Below are positions 46,405-55,684 of a stretch of DNA of 64,000 nt, in pieces. The DNA lies in assembly GCA_029260235.1 (NCBI GenBank), contig JAJDDP010000162.1, positions 1 to 64,000 on the forward strand. The letters run 5' to 3'. A program made the translations under genes and the position numbers. The notes under the pieces are model-generated. The model worked only from the letters and a program-made list of their open reading frames with translations. It did no database searches and had not been told where the DNA came from. The stretch comes from Phycisphaerae bacterium (lineage in GTDB: Bacteria; Planctomycetota; Phycisphaerae; UBA1845). The first letter of the stretch is position 1; each line of letters opens with the position of its first letter.

Positions 46405-47358
46405 CTAGAAGTCAGTCTGGTCGCCCGAAGCGAACTCTCCCGGCGCAGAACCCGATAGCAGATCATCCAGAATTTCGACCACCTCGGCCAGTTGGGGCTT
46501 GGTGCAGGCGGCATTTGCCCCCACGGCCTTGCACTTGTCCAGGCCCGCGTCTGACACGAGCGAGCTGAAGACCAACACGGGCGTGGACTTAAGGTCGGCG
46601 TGCTCTTTGATCCGCTTGCATAAGTGCAGGCCATCCATCCGGGGCATCTCGATGTCGGTTATGATCGCATCGAAGCGATTGGACGAATCATTCTCGACAG
46701 TAGCTTCGATCAAATCCCACGCTTCTTGGCCGTCACCTGCAGAAGTCAGGTTGGTGTAACCGGATTCTGCCAAACGCCTCATGATGGCTTCACGAATCGT
46801 AGGTGAATCATCGGCAAGCACGATGCGTTTGGCTGAACGATCAAAGTCAACGTTTCCAGTGTGAATCTGGCCACTGAAGGCGTTGTTGTCGCTGATGTCA
46901 AAGGCGATTTTTTCAAAATCGACCATCATGACCAAGCCGCCTTCGATCTCGCACACCGACGTAATCACCGTGCTTGACGAACCTTGGACGCTGGGCATGG
47001 GCCTTACATCTGTCCACTCCAGGCGGTGTATTCGATCGACCCCACCAACTTGAAAGCCGATCTGCATATCATTGAATTCCATAACGATCACATGGCCAGT
47101 CGCTTCTCCGCCATCCTCACCAGAAGCGAAGTATGATCGCAATGCAATGAGAGGTAGAACCTCCTCGCGAAGTTGGAACATGCCGACCATAGCCGGGTGC
47201 GACTTTGGAACGGGTATTGAATCGACTTCCCCAATGACCTCACGAACCTTAGCCACGTTGACGCCATAACGCACATCACCAATGGAGAACACGAGAACCT
47301 CGAGTTCATTGGTGCCTGATTCGAGGAGGATCGTTGACTGAGCGGATTCTGTTGTCAT
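46405..47358 (-). CDS. cheV: CheV-type chemotaxis coupling protein (CheW plus receiver domain)
   Basis: 317 residues from the ATG with GGAG eight bases upstream. The first ~150 residues are a CheW domain (VLVFSIGDVRYGVNVAKVRE, VGMFQLREEVLPLIALRSYF, VMEFNDMQIGFQVGGVDRIH). Residues about 185-310 are a response-regulator receiver: RIVLADDSPTIREAIMRRLA, the phosphorylated Asp in IITDIEMPRMDGL, and Ser/Lys near VLVFSSL and TKPQLAEV. It couples receptors to CheA with phosphorylation control. No other chemotaxis gene is in the window, so it is an orphan here. Confidence 0.9.
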   Translation of the reverse strand: MTTESAQSTILLESGTNELEVLVFSIGDVRYGVNVAKVREVIGEVDSIPVPKSHPAMVGMFQLREEVLPLIALRSYFASGEDGGEATGHVIVMEFNDMQIGFQVGGVDRIHRLEWTDVRPMPSVQGSSSTVITSVCEIEGGLVMMVDFEKIAFDISDNNAFSGQIHTGNVDFDRSAKRIVLADDSPTIREAIMRRLAESGYTNLTSAGDGQEAWDLIEATVENDSSNRFDAIITDIEMPRMDGLHLCKRIKEHADLKSTPVLVFSSLVSDAGLDKCKAVGANAACTKPQLAEVVEILDDLLSGSAPGEFASGDQTDF

Positions 47359-47573
47359 GGCGCGACTCCAGTAAGGGATTTGCGGCTTAGCAAGGGTCTG
47401 CATGCTGTATCGGAAGAACGTGGTGATCGCCTTAGCGTCTGCTGGCGTCAGACATGCGCCCACGAGGCGTGAGGCAAGAGCAGATCGGCTGTCGCGCTTA
47501 GACTGCGCTCCGGCGCTCGCTGGTCTGATAGTTATCGGCAGTATGCGGTGAACCTTGTGTGTGTGGGCCCTGC

Positions 47574-48725
47574 CTAGAGGGCAGCTTCATAGAGAGCCAT
47601 CAGGTCCGCGATACCAACCGGGTGAGGATTGAACCTTGCGGTCCATTGCTCAGCCGCAGATTCCGCCAGTTCGGGTATTGCAATTTTGGGTACATCCAGC
47701 TCGGTCAGGCTCTGTTTCAGTCCGGCGGCGCTCAACATTTCTTCCAACCGAGAGGCCAGTTGTTCTGCATCAGGACAGAGATCGGCGTAGGGGTTGCCGC
47801 CTGAGTTGCCCGCATTGAATCGGACCACCCAAGGCAGCATCAGCCCGACGGCCTGTCCATGAGCGACACCAAATCTAGCGGTGAGGGGATTGGCGCAGGC
47901 ATGGGCGGCCCCAAGCATCGAGTGCTCGATGGCAGCGCCCGCCAGATGGGCGCCGATGAGCATGTCAACGCGCGCTTCACTATTATCAGACGCGCTCAGC
48001 GCTGGCTCGAAGGATCGATCAAGCCGGGTCCACGCTTGGTGAGAGAATTTTCGGGATAGCTCGTTGCGGCAGTTTGTGCCGGCGGTCTCGACGGCATGGG
48101 ATACCGCGTCGATCGCCGATGCGCCGGCAACCGCAGGAGGTTGCGTACGCGTAAGGTCTGGATCCAAGATGGCGATCCGCGGGCGAAGCCCTCCCTGTGT
48201 GGGCAATCTCCGATCTCCACAGGCCATCTTGCAGTGTGCCACAGGGTCCGAAATGAGGGCAAAAGATTGTGCTTCACTACCGGTACCAGCCGTGGCGGGC
48301 ACGAGGATCATGGGCAGCAACGGCTCGGATGTCTTGTCGCAACCCCAGTAGTCGGTGATCTGGCCTCCGTTGGTCAAGAGAATGTTGATGCCCTTGGCAC
48401 AGTCCATGGCGCTGCCGCCGCCCAGACCGATGACCGCGTCAATCTGGCTCTTCTGAGCAAACTTGACGCCGGCGATGATGTCGTGGGTTGTCGGGTTTTG
48501 ATGAGCGCCATCGAACAGGAAGACGTTCAAGCCTTCTTGGATCAACGATTGGCGAGCGCGGTCGACATGTCCGGCTTGAACGATGCCAGGGTCGGTCACC
48601 AGCAGGATGCACCGAAACCCTTCAGCACGGGCTAGGGCGCCGAGATCAGAGACCTTTCCCGGCCCAACTACGATCCGGACAGGTGATTGACTCAGGCATT
48701 CGGGCAAAAGGCTGGGATCGATCAT
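47574..48725 (-). CDS. Iron-containing alcohol dehydrogenase
   Basis: 383 residues, the usual length of group III alcohol dehydrogenases. NAD(P) site GLGGGSAMDCAKGINILLTN and VPATAGTGSEAQSFALIS; metal ligands are Asp and His in SAIDAVSHAVE, then His in IEHSMLGAAHACANPLTARF and GVAHGQAVGLMLPW. It reduces an aldehyde to an alcohol or the reverse. Its ATG overlaps the stop of the aldehyde dehydrogenase gene (ATGA), so it is the last of a three-gene translationally coupled set. Confidence 0.92.
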   Translation of the reverse strand: MIDPSLLPECLSQSPVRIVVGPGKVSDLGALARAEGFRCILLVTDPGIVQAGHVDRARQSLIQEGLNVFLFDGAHQNPTTHDIIAGVKFAQKSQIDAVIGLGGGSAMDCAKGINILLTNGGQITDYWGCDKTSEPLLPMILVPATAGTGSEAQSFALISDPVAHCKMACGDRRLPTQGGLRPRIAILDPDLTRTQPPAVAGASAIDAVSHAVETAGTNCRNELSRKFSHQAWTRLDRSFEPALSASDNSEARVDMLIGAHLAGAAIEHSMLGAAHACANPLTARFGVAHGQAVGLMLPWVVRFNAGNSGGNPYADLCPDAEQLASRLEEMLSAAGLKQSLTELDVPKIAIPELAESAAEQWTARFNPHPVGIADLMALYEAAL

Positions 48726-50146
48726 GCGGCAGGCTCGATCTGGAAGGCCCGCTGGCGGTACAAGTGCTCAAAAAGATTGCCCTCGTGCGGCTGATCCCAG
48801 CTGAGACGATAGGTCGGGATCGCCCCTATGTTCAGCCGATCAATGTCGGGTGATGCCATCAGTGCGTCGGCAAAGGCATGATGCTGAGTGATGGCTGTTA
48901 CTACCAGGGAAGGGCCGATGGCGTCGGGCATCTCGGCTACGGGGCACTCGACGACACTAGCAAAAGGGAATAGGAATTCGCGGTTTGACAAAGCGTGGTC
49001 GCGGTCGTCGCAGTGGATGACCGTCGGCAAGAGGTAGGACACCCGTCCGTTTTCGACCAGTCGACTGCTGCCACGATGCTTCTCAGTGAGATCAGTTGCG
49101 CCCTGCCCGGAAAGTCCTTGATTGATGGCTGCATTGATACTCTGGGCGACGGCCGGGTTGGCAAAGGCGGCTAATTCTGCATGAGGGTCGTCGGCTGGGA
49201 GTGCTTGAACTGCTGCGAACTTCAGGGCGAGGGCATCAGCGATCTCGCGAGCGTGTGATGGCGTCCAGACGGCTGATGCGTTGATGCAAGAACGCCCGCC
49301 GTTGGCCAAGATGGACGAAGCGATGACCTCGACATGCTGCTCCCAGTTTGCGGCGGCATCTTCATCCAGCAGGACCTTGCTGTACCCAGGCCCGTGGAGC
49401 TCGACGTTTGGATCATCGCGGTAGGGGCGGGTGGTGGCTCTGCCGCCAAAGAGCATCGAACGATCAACGTTCTGCAGCAATGCCCCGGCGCCGGCGTGGC
49501 CTGTCGGGTAGAAGCCCATCGCTTCTGGCGGAATGCCAGCCGCAGCGAAGGCTTGTATGAGGCGGTAGGGTGTCCACGGTTCCTCGCGACCGGGTTTTAG
49601 CACGATGGGCGCCTTGAGTGCGATGGCTGGGACCCACAGTGAGTGAACGCCGGGCGAATTGCTGGGCAGCACGGCTCCGAAGATTCGTCCCGCTCGGTAG
49701 AAGCTCAACGTGCGATCATCATCGCGGCCATGGCCCTTATCGAGAATGGACAAGTCGAATCCTCGGGTAAGGCCCGCGATCACCTTGTCAATGTCATCCA
49801 ACACGCTGTGAATCTTGGCGGCGTTGCTTCGGCAATAGGTGATTGGCATGCCAGTGGTGGCTGAGAGTTGGCCGATGTAGTCATCAAATGATTGGGAGTC
49901 CTCGCCCAAAGGCAGATCGGCCGACATGAATAAAGCGGCTGCCTTCTTGGTCATAGCCATCAATTCTGCCAGCGAGAAACTTTCCAGGACGGTATCGTCC
50001 ATGCGCTTGATATCGCGAGACACCAAGCCGGAGTTGGCTAGGCTAAGTTGGGCAATCGGTTCGCCAGTGAGGTGATGCACCAACTCGGTCTTCTCAACGC
50101 TCTCGTACGGTTGACCCTGTCTCAAGATCGGTATGTGTAACATCAA
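48722..50146 (-). CDS. Aldehyde dehydrogenase-superfamily protein, possibly acyl-CoA reductase
   Basis: 474 residues. Fold motifs: FGAVLPSNSPGVHSLWVPAI (Asn of the active site), LKAPIVLKPGREEPWTP (NAD(P)-binding Lys), VELHGPGYSKVLLDEDAA in the place of the ELGG region, and the catalytic Cys in NGGRSCINASAVW. The altered ELGG region and the partners upstream (adenylate-forming enzyme) and downstream (alcohol dehydrogenase) suggest it reduces an activated acyl group to aldehyde, as LuxC does, rather than oxidising aldehydes. It overlaps both neighbours by four bases. Confidence 0.8.
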   Translation of the reverse strand: MMLHIPILRQGQPYESVEKTELVHHLTGEPIAQLSLANSGLVSRDIKRMDDTVLESFSLAELMAMTKKAAALFMSADLPLGEDSQSFDDYIGQLSATTGMPITYCRSNAAKIHSVLDDIDKVIAGLTRGFDLSILDKGHGRDDDRTLSFYRAGRIFGAVLPSNSPGVHSLWVPAIALKAPIVLKPGREEPWTPYRLIQAFAAAGIPPEAMGFYPTGHAGAGALLQNVDRSMLFGGRATTRPYRDDPNVELHGPGYSKVLLDEDAAANWEQHVEVIASSILANGGRSCINASAVWTPSHAREIADALALKFAAVQALPADDPHAELAAFANPAVAQSINAAINQGLSGQGATDLTEKHRGSSRLVENGRVSYLLPTVIHCDDRDHALSNREFLFPFASVVECPVAEMPDAIGPSLVVTAITQHHAFADALMASPDIDRLNIGAIPTYRLSWDQPHEGNLFEHLYRQRAFQIEPAA

Positions 50147-51237
50147 TACACCCCTTCAACCACCGGCGTGGCGAAACCTGAAAACGGTCTGACGTTGGCG
50201 ACTCCATCCCATGGGTACGCTTGGCACGGCTTGGTGCGCTCAGCTTCGTCGCGCTCCAGGAACCGGGGCATGAAGAATTCCTTGGTTAAGGTGGTCAATC
50301 TTGTTCTTCCGGTTTGGCCGTAGTCTGCGATTCTCTTGTAATCATCCGGATCTACGACCTCGACCATCGCCCGCGGCTGGGGTGGGTGGTAGATCACGTC
50401 GTAGTTGTCGGCTGGGTCGAACGGTTTGTGGCAGGCTAAGCCCATCAGCGTGTTGCCGTAGGTGGGCACGAATTCGCTGACGCCTTCGAGCAATTCTTCA
50501 CGGGCGAAGCGGTGAAATTGCGGGGTCATTTGAGTTCCGCCACAGAAGACGCCGCCGATGCCAGCCTTGGGGATCGAGATTCGTTCGGCCAGGGCTTCGA
50601 GCAACTTGGGCGTGGTAAACAGGCATCGGATATTGTCGTGGGCACGCAGCAGGGTCAGCCCCTGATTGATGATGTGGTCCTTGTACTCCAATGCTTCGCG
50701 CACCCGGCCTTGCTTGGTGAGCTTAACGACCCATCGCGGATCAAGATCGACGTGGAAGGAAATACCGCCACGATGCTGGGCGAGGTGTTCGACGGCGAGG
50801 CGGAGCCTTCGAGGGCCGGTTGGCCCTAGCATCAGCCAGTCGGCGCCCTTGGGGAAATACTCGTCGTTCAGCGTTTGGCTGAACATTTCGTAGTCGATGC
50901 GAAAGTCACCGATGTTGATGCGGCTCTTGGGCACGCCGGTGCTGCCGCCGGTTTCAAACACATAGATGGGTTTGTCAGCCAGCGCCTTGGGCACCCATCG
51001 GCGAACCGGTCCTCCTCGAAGCCACTCGTCCTCGAAGCCGTCGAACTTGTCCAGGTCGGCGTAGGATTTGATTTCCTTCCGCGGATCCCAGGGCAAGCCA
51101 GCTGCGTATTCCAACCAAAACGGGCAACCGCTGGCAGGATCGAAGTGCCAGGCTACCATCGCGCGGGTTTGTTCATCCAGCTTGGCTTTTGCTTCTGTGA
51201 TCTGCTGATCGGTTGGTTCGTTTTGTTCTTTGGTCAT
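50143..51237 (-). CDS. Adenylate-forming (ANL) enzyme, LuxE/EhpF-like
   Basis: 364 residues. The adenylation P-loop is FETGGSTGVPKSR (about 94-106); the aromatic motif VPTYGNTLMG replaces the usual YGxTE, and a DPDDYKRIADYGQTGRTRLT segment stands for the hinge region. It lacks a full C-terminal lid domain, like LuxE acyl-protein synthetases and the EhpF group. It probably activates a carboxylic acid as the acyl-AMP for the reductase encoded next. First gene of the coupled trio; a GxxExxY cassette lies just upstream. Confidence 0.75.
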   Translation of the reverse strand: MTKEQNEPTDQQITEAKAKLDEQTRAMVAWHFDPASGCPFWLEYAAGLPWDPRKEIKSYADLDKFDGFEDEWLRGGPVRRWVPKALADKPIYVFETGGSTGVPKSRINIGDFRIDYEMFSQTLNDEYFPKGADWLMLGPTGPRRLRLAVEHLAQHRGGISFHVDLDPRWVVKLTKQGRVREALEYKDHIINQGLTLLRAHDNIRCLFTTPKLLEALAERISIPKAGIGGVFCGGTQMTPQFHRFAREELLEGVSEFVPTYGNTLMGLACHKPFDPADNYDVIYHPPQPRAMVEVVDPDDYKRIADYGQTGRTRLTTLTKEFFMPRFLERDEAERTKPCQAYPWDGVANVRPFSGFATPVVEGVY

Positions 51238-51290
51238 GACGGCGATCTTCTCTTGCTTGGGGTTGTTCAGAAACAGCCAAAGACACAGCG

Positions 51291-51327
51291 AAAGGCTGAA
51301 CCACTAAGACACGAAGACACTAAGGAA
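51291..51327 (+). repeat. Left inverted repeat of the GxxExxY cassette
   Basis: Begins AAAGGCTGAACCAC and ends GACACTAAGGAA. It matches the reverse complement of 51816-51852 at 33 of 37 positions, with no gap. Confidence 0.85.
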
Positions 51328-51361
51328 TCTCGTTTTCTCGTTCAGCGACCCCTCTGAGGCA

Positions 51362-51805
51362 TCATAGTGCAAACCTTTGAATTCCGTCTTTGATTAGCGG
51401 TACGTTGAAGTTGATCAAGAAGCCCAAGCGCTTGTTGGCCAATCGCAGATACGACAACAGCTGGGCTTGGTGGACTGCTTGGATCGTTGCTACGGCCTTG
51501 AGTTCTACAATGATGCTGTTTTCTACCAGTAAGTCGATACGCAGGCCTTCTTCAAACTGAATCCCATCGTACACGATTGGCAAAGCCACTTGTCGCTGAA
51601 CAGAAAGCTGACGCTTCTCGCATTCATAACCCAAGCAGCGCTCATAGACACTTTCCAAAAGTCCAGGCCCCAGTGCCTTGTGGACAGTGTAGGCGGCATC
51701 GACGACCACTTTAGAAATCGAGTTCATCTCATCCGAAATCGGCCTTTGGGCTCCCCCGATGTTCGTGACGGCTGCCTCCTGCACCGAAGAATGAGTATCT
51801 ACCAT
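51362..51805 (-). CDS. GxxExxY protein
   Basis: 147 residues from the ATG at 51805; a later methionine at residue 27 is also possible. The family motif is GPGLLESVYERCLGYE; next come VPIV-type LPIVYDGIQFEEGLRIDLLV, VENSIIVELKAVATIQ and LGFLINFNVPLIKDGIQRFA. The D...ELK pattern is that of a PD-(D/E)XK nuclease fold. The role of the family is unknown to me. It is enclosed by inverted repeats and interrupts a minus-strand gene cluster. Confidence 0.88.
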   Translation of the reverse strand: MVDTHSSVQEAAVTNIGGAQRPISDEMNSISKVVVDAAYTVHKALGPGLLESVYERCLGYECEKRQLSVQRQVALPIVYDGIQFEEGLRIDLLVENSIIVELKAVATIQAVHQAQLLSYLRLANKRLGFLINFNVPLIKDGIQRFAL

Positions 51806-51815
51806 AGCGGGTGCT

Positions 51816-51852
51816 TTTCTTAGTGTCTTGGTGCCTTCGTGGTTCAGCCTTT
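51816..51852 (-). repeat. Right inverted repeat of the GxxExxY cassette
   Basis: Reverse-complement partner of 51291-51327, 33 of 37 identical. It ends nine bases before the stop codon of the PQQ-propeller gene. Confidence 0.85.
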
Positions 51853-51861
51853 GCTTAGCCT

Positions 51862-53331
51862 TTACTTTGTAGGTGCGGCGATAGCGAACAGGGCCTTGCG
51901 GTTGGTGATGTACAAGGTGCCGTTGGCTACCACCGGCGTGGTGTAGACGGCGTTCATCATGTCGTAGGTGCCGATTTCTTCGAGCTTCTTGCCATGCTTC
52001 AGGACCACAACCTCTCCTTCTTCGTCGCCGAGCAGGACTTTGCCATCCACGACAAACGGTGAGCCCCAGATAGCGGCGAAGGTGTCGTACTTCCAATGCT
52101 GCTTGCCGGTCTTTACATCGAGGCAATAGAGGAAGCCGCTTAGGTCAGATGCGTAGCAGAGTCCGTCAGCAATGGCCACCGTAGACATTGACCGATGGTA
52201 TGCCTCGTCGCCGAAGTGCCAGACGCTTCCGGTCTCGGTGATGTCGCCGCGCTTGGTTCCATCAATGCAGAAGAGGTGGCCTGGGCCTTCGCCGTGCTCG
52301 GGATCCTGCCCAACGCAGAGGAAGATTTTGTTGTCGTAGATGACCGGTGTAGCGATGATGTTGTTCTTGGTTCCACGGCCGCCGAGTACCCACTTTGTTC
52401 CCTTGGGGTTCAAGTCAAATTTCCAGAGCAGCTTGCCGGTCTTTGGCTCGAAAGAATAACACCAGCCGTCGCCGCCGGGCATGATCACCTGGGGAACATT
52501 GCCGATGATGCCGTAGGCCGGAGATGCCCATTGGCCGTGCAGAATGTTCTCGCCGGGCAAATCTGATTCCCAGGCAATTTCACCCGTCTTCTTATTCACC
52601 GCGATGAATGAGGCTGCATCGGGGACGGGAAGGTTCAGATGGCCCTCGTCAACCCCGGTTGACGTCAACACGAAGATCAGGTCTCCACCCGGGACCGGTG
52701 ACGAGGTGGCTAGATTATGTGGAAAGGAGCCGAACTCCTCGATCATGTCGAGTACCCAGACATAATCGCCATCCTGTTTCTCTTTGTACTTTTCATCCTT
52801 GAAGGGGCCGTCATTTTCGCCATCGAGGAAGCCTTCGGTGTCGGCACAGACCAGCTCGCAGCGATTGCTGACGTACCACATGCGATTCCCCTCGACGACT
52901 GGCGAAGAGCAGATACCCTGCTCAGGCCAATCGTTGACCCTGCCGGTGGGCAGCTTGTCGTGCGTTGCTTGCCAGAGAAGTTTGCCCGTCTTTTCGTCCA
53001 GGCAAACGATGCAGCCCTTGTCCCCTTTGATGTTCGGGCGGAGCGTGCCACCGTTGTTGGTGCCGATGAATATCTTACCATCGACCACGACGGGGTTGCC
53101 GTAGGTTTGCGAACCCAAGGGCGCAATCCACTTGATGTTTTTCTTCGAGGGGACATCCCATTCGGATGGAATCCCTTTGGCATCGGAGACCATGTTGCGA
53201 TCTGCGGATCCGCCCCACATAGGCCAATCGCCGACCTTCGGGCCTCGAGGATCGCCAGCCTCGGCGGCTGTGGTCCAGAAGCCCAGAATTGCCAAACCCA
53301 AGACAGTATCAATCCGTCGCCTATTGCTCAT
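51862..53331 (-). CDS. Secreted PQQ-like beta-propeller protein
   Basis: 489 residues with a signal peptide ending near TTAAEAGDP. Repeated blades follow, each with a Trp-docking pattern such as VDGKIFIGTNNGGTLRP, CLDEKTGKLLWQATHDKL, VVEGNRMWYVSN and FEPKTGKLLWKFDLNP. These define a PQQ-type eight-blade propeller, but the PQQ and calcium ligands of true quinoprotein dehydrogenases are not evident, so it may be a binding or scaffold protein in the periplasm. Its start overlaps the end of the second propeller gene by 11 bases. Confidence 0.82.
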   Translation of the reverse strand: MSNRRRIDTVLGLAILGFWTTAAEAGDPRGPKVGDWPMWGGSADRNMVSDAKGIPSEWDVPSKKNIKWIAPLGSQTYGNPVVVDGKIFIGTNNGGTLRPNIKGDKGCIVCLDEKTGKLLWQATHDKLPTGRVNDWPEQGICSSPVVEGNRMWYVSNRCELVCADTEGFLDGENDGPFKDEKYKEKQDGDYVWVLDMIEEFGSFPHNLATSSPVPGGDLIFVLTSTGVDEGHLNLPVPDAASFIAVNKKTGEIAWESDLPGENILHGQWASPAYGIIGNVPQVIMPGGDGWCYSFEPKTGKLLWKFDLNPKGTKWVLGGRGTKNNIIATPVIYDNKIFLCVGQDPEHGEGPGHLFCIDGTKRGDITETGSVWHFGDEAYHRSMSTVAIADGLCYASDLSGFLYCLDVKTGKQHWKYDTFAAIWGSPFVVDGKVLLGDEEGEVVVLKHGKKLEEIGTYDMMNAVYTTPVVANGTLYITNRKALFAIAAPTK

Positions 53332-55597
53332 TGCGTGTCACCTGGAAATTGTCAAAGAAGGAAGCAGGCCCATCGTTCTTGGCCGTAGTGCCTGTTGAGT
53401 AACTGTAGATTCCCGCACTGCCCTCGAGGTTGGGCGTCGAGTCGTCGGCAGACAGGGTCCATTCTTCTGGTTCGGTTTCGCCCTTGGGCCAAACCTTCAT
53501 CCGGCAGACGGCTTTGTCGCCGACGAGGTGAACGTCGAACTTGACGCTGTACCAAGAATCGGCATTCCAGGAGAAGGGCAAATCATGCCTAAACCGAGGA
53601 ACGGGCGACCAGGATTCGATGCGTAGCTTGCCTTCTCGTCCTCGCTTGGGGTCGCCTCCGAGCATGATGCAGCGGTAGCGGGCATTGATCAGGCCCATTT
53701 CAGGAATGTAGCTGCGGCGTTTCTTGGCCTTGATTTCGCTCCTCATGTCGCATTGCACGGTGTAGCCCGTAGCCAGTGATGGGGTTGCATAGGCCCGCAT
53801 GCGCATATTTGGCGGGTTGGGGAATTTCTTGTCGGCATTCTTCATCAGCACTTTGTTGCCGTCCAAGTCGACCACCTTCGCTTTGCGGCCTAGGCCCACC
53901 CATCCCGGGACCGGCTTGTTGGCGGCGTAAGATTCGAAGTCATCCTGAATGGGCAAACTCGGACTGATGCGGACCCGGGCGGCGCCCTTAAGTCCTTGCC
54001 ACTCCATGGTGATCGCCCCAGCTGCGAATTGATTCTTGTCGCTGGCGGTGAAAGTTCCATCGCCGGAAATCGTCCCAGAGAAACCTGCCATCTTCCAGGT
54101 CGAGGCGCCACCGGCTTGTTTGAGGGCGTCGGGTAACTCTTGACCAACGCTGTTGAACGCGTGCCCGACGAACCGGACGGTTTCTCCGGGCGCCAGAGTT
54201 ACTTCAGCCGGTTGCAACATGAGGGTCGATGGCTTGCTGTCAGTGAGCGCCATCTCAGGCGGTGATTTTGGCGCGTTAGCTGTTTTAGCGTCGGGCGAGC
54301 CTTTGCCGAGGCAGAAGATGTTGTAGCGGGTCATGAAGTAGAGTCGGCCATTCGCCACCGCTGGCGAGCCGAAAATCTCATCGACCAGACCGTCGGCCCG
54401 GGCAAACTCGTAACGGCTTAGCGAGGTGCACTTGTCGCCTTCGTCCTTGAGCATGTGGAACACGCCGGTCTGTTCTCCGACGTAAATCGTGCCGTCTTCC
54501 ATCACCACCGGCGATCCCTTGCCTACACGGCCCAGGTCAAATTCCCAAATCGTCTTGCCCGTTTTGGCATCGAAGCAGTGCAGTGTGGCATTGTTGTTGA
54601 CGCAGTAAAGCCGGCCGTGGATGACACTCGGGGAGGCGTAGCCAATGGTGTACCCATCGTGTCGCCAGACGGTGCCTGACTCGGTTATGTCGCCGGTCAA
54701 AGAGGCATCGATGCACACCACCGCACCCATGTCGGTCGTGGCTAGGTTTTCTTCGCTGTGGCAGATGTAGACGTACTTGCCCATCACTGCCGGAGAGCAG
54801 TTCAGGCCTCGTTTGGCCAAGCGGTAGCTCCACACTTTCTTTCCGGTCCGCGCTTCCATGGCATAGACGTGGCCATCGGCGTTGGGTGCAATCAGCAAGC
54901 GCCGACCATCAACAACCACGGCCACGGGGCAGGCGTAGGTGGTGTCCAGCGGTTTTTCACCAGGCGCCGCCCACCAGAGCACGACTCCAGTCTTCTTGTC
55001 GAACGCAACGTAGCGGTGTAGCGGCTTGGCCAGTGGTCCCCAGCTTGAGCTGAGGTAGCTAACAATCACGCGGTTTTCATCAACCATCGGAGTCATCAGC
55101 CTGCCGCCATATCCGCTGATGCGGCCATACTCCTCGCTCATGGAGTGCTTCCAGAGAATCTTCCCATCGCGGTCGAAGCAAAACATGTCTCCGCCAGTGC
55201 CGTGGCAGTAGATATTGCCAGTCTCCGGATCGCCGACCAAAGCTGTCCAGCCTACGCGGTTTTCAACGATGTCGGTGTGGAAGACGTTGAATCGGTACTC
55301 CCAGAGGGTCTTGCCGCTCTTGGCATCGAGGCAGATCACCCGTTCTCGGCTGCTCTCGCCTTGTCCGACCGGGCCGTTGAAGAACATGCGGCCGTCCATG
55401 ATCACCGGCGTGGTTCGGCCACCGAACTCCTGGTGCCATAAGACGTTGGTGCCCTCCGGCGACCAATCAGCCACCGGCCCGTTTTCGCGAGAGATGCCGT
55501 TTTGCTCCGGTCCTCGCCAGTAGGGCCAATCACCCGCCGATGCTGTCATAGAGGCCAGCAGAAAAAATCCGACCACCCTTGCGGTGTGCTGCGTCAT
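53321..55597 (-). CDS. Secreted PQQ-like beta-propeller protein with C-terminal jelly-roll-like domain
   Basis: 758 residues from the ATG behind GGAAAGG. Signal peptide ending SMTASAGDWP; WPYWRGPEQNGIS is the typical planctomycete opening of this family. Residues about 30-430 are propeller blades (CLDAKSGKTLWEYRFN, CFDAKTGKTIWEFDLG). A linker with Ig-like features (VTLAPGETVRFVGHAF) precedes a ~200-residue domain resembling a laminin-G/DUF1080 fold (IQDDFESYAANKPVPGWVGL, ending FFDNFQVTRNEQ), often carbohydrate-related. The gene overlaps the next propeller gene by 11 bases. Confidence 0.82.
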   Translation of the reverse strand: MTQHTARVVGFFLLASMTASAGDWPYWRGPEQNGISRENGPVADWSPEGTNVLWHQEFGGRTTPVIMDGRMFFNGPVGQGESSRERVICLDAKSGKTLWEYRFNVFHTDIVENRVGWTALVGDPETGNIYCHGTGGDMFCFDRDGKILWKHSMSEEYGRISGYGGRLMTPMVDENRVIVSYLSSSWGPLAKPLHRYVAFDKKTGVVLWWAAPGEKPLDTTYACPVAVVVDGRRLLIAPNADGHVYAMEARTGKKVWSYRLAKRGLNCSPAVMGKYVYICHSEENLATTDMGAVVCIDASLTGDITESGTVWRHDGYTIGYASPSVIHGRLYCVNNNATLHCFDAKTGKTIWEFDLGRVGKGSPVVMEDGTIYVGEQTGVFHMLKDEGDKCTSLSRYEFARADGLVDEIFGSPAVANGRLYFMTRYNIFCLGKGSPDAKTANAPKSPPEMALTDSKPSTLMLQPAEVTLAPGETVRFVGHAFNSVGQELPDALKQAGGASTWKMAGFSGTISGDGTFTASDKNQFAAGAITMEWQGLKGAARVRISPSLPIQDDFESYAANKPVPGWVGLGRKAKVVDLDGNKVLMKNADKKFPNPPNMRMRAYATPSLATGYTVQCDMRSEIKAKKRRSYIPEMGLINARYRCIMLGGDPKRGREGKLRIESWSPVPRFRHDLPFSWNADSWYSVKFDVHLVGDKAVCRMKVWPKGETEPEEWTLSADDSTPNLEGSAGIYSYSTGTTAKNDGPASFFDNFQVTRNEQ

Positions 55598-55684
55598 GCG
55601 ATTTACCTTTCCACCATCATCAACTTCAGGATGCATCAAGCTATGCCTAATTCGATGTTTCAAACGGTTGCCGATCCAGCTCGA

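Larger units (their letters stand above)
51291..51852. mobile_element. 562-bp GxxExxY cassette with 37-bp inverted-repeat ends
   Basis: The two ends are imperfect inverted repeats (33 of 37 positions identical) and enclose a single GxxExxY gene. Taking it out would leave the PQQ-propeller stop codon about 62 bases from the ATG of the ANL gene, an ordinary operon distance, so it looks inserted. No transposase is inside. No clear target duplication was seen. Confidence 0.55.
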
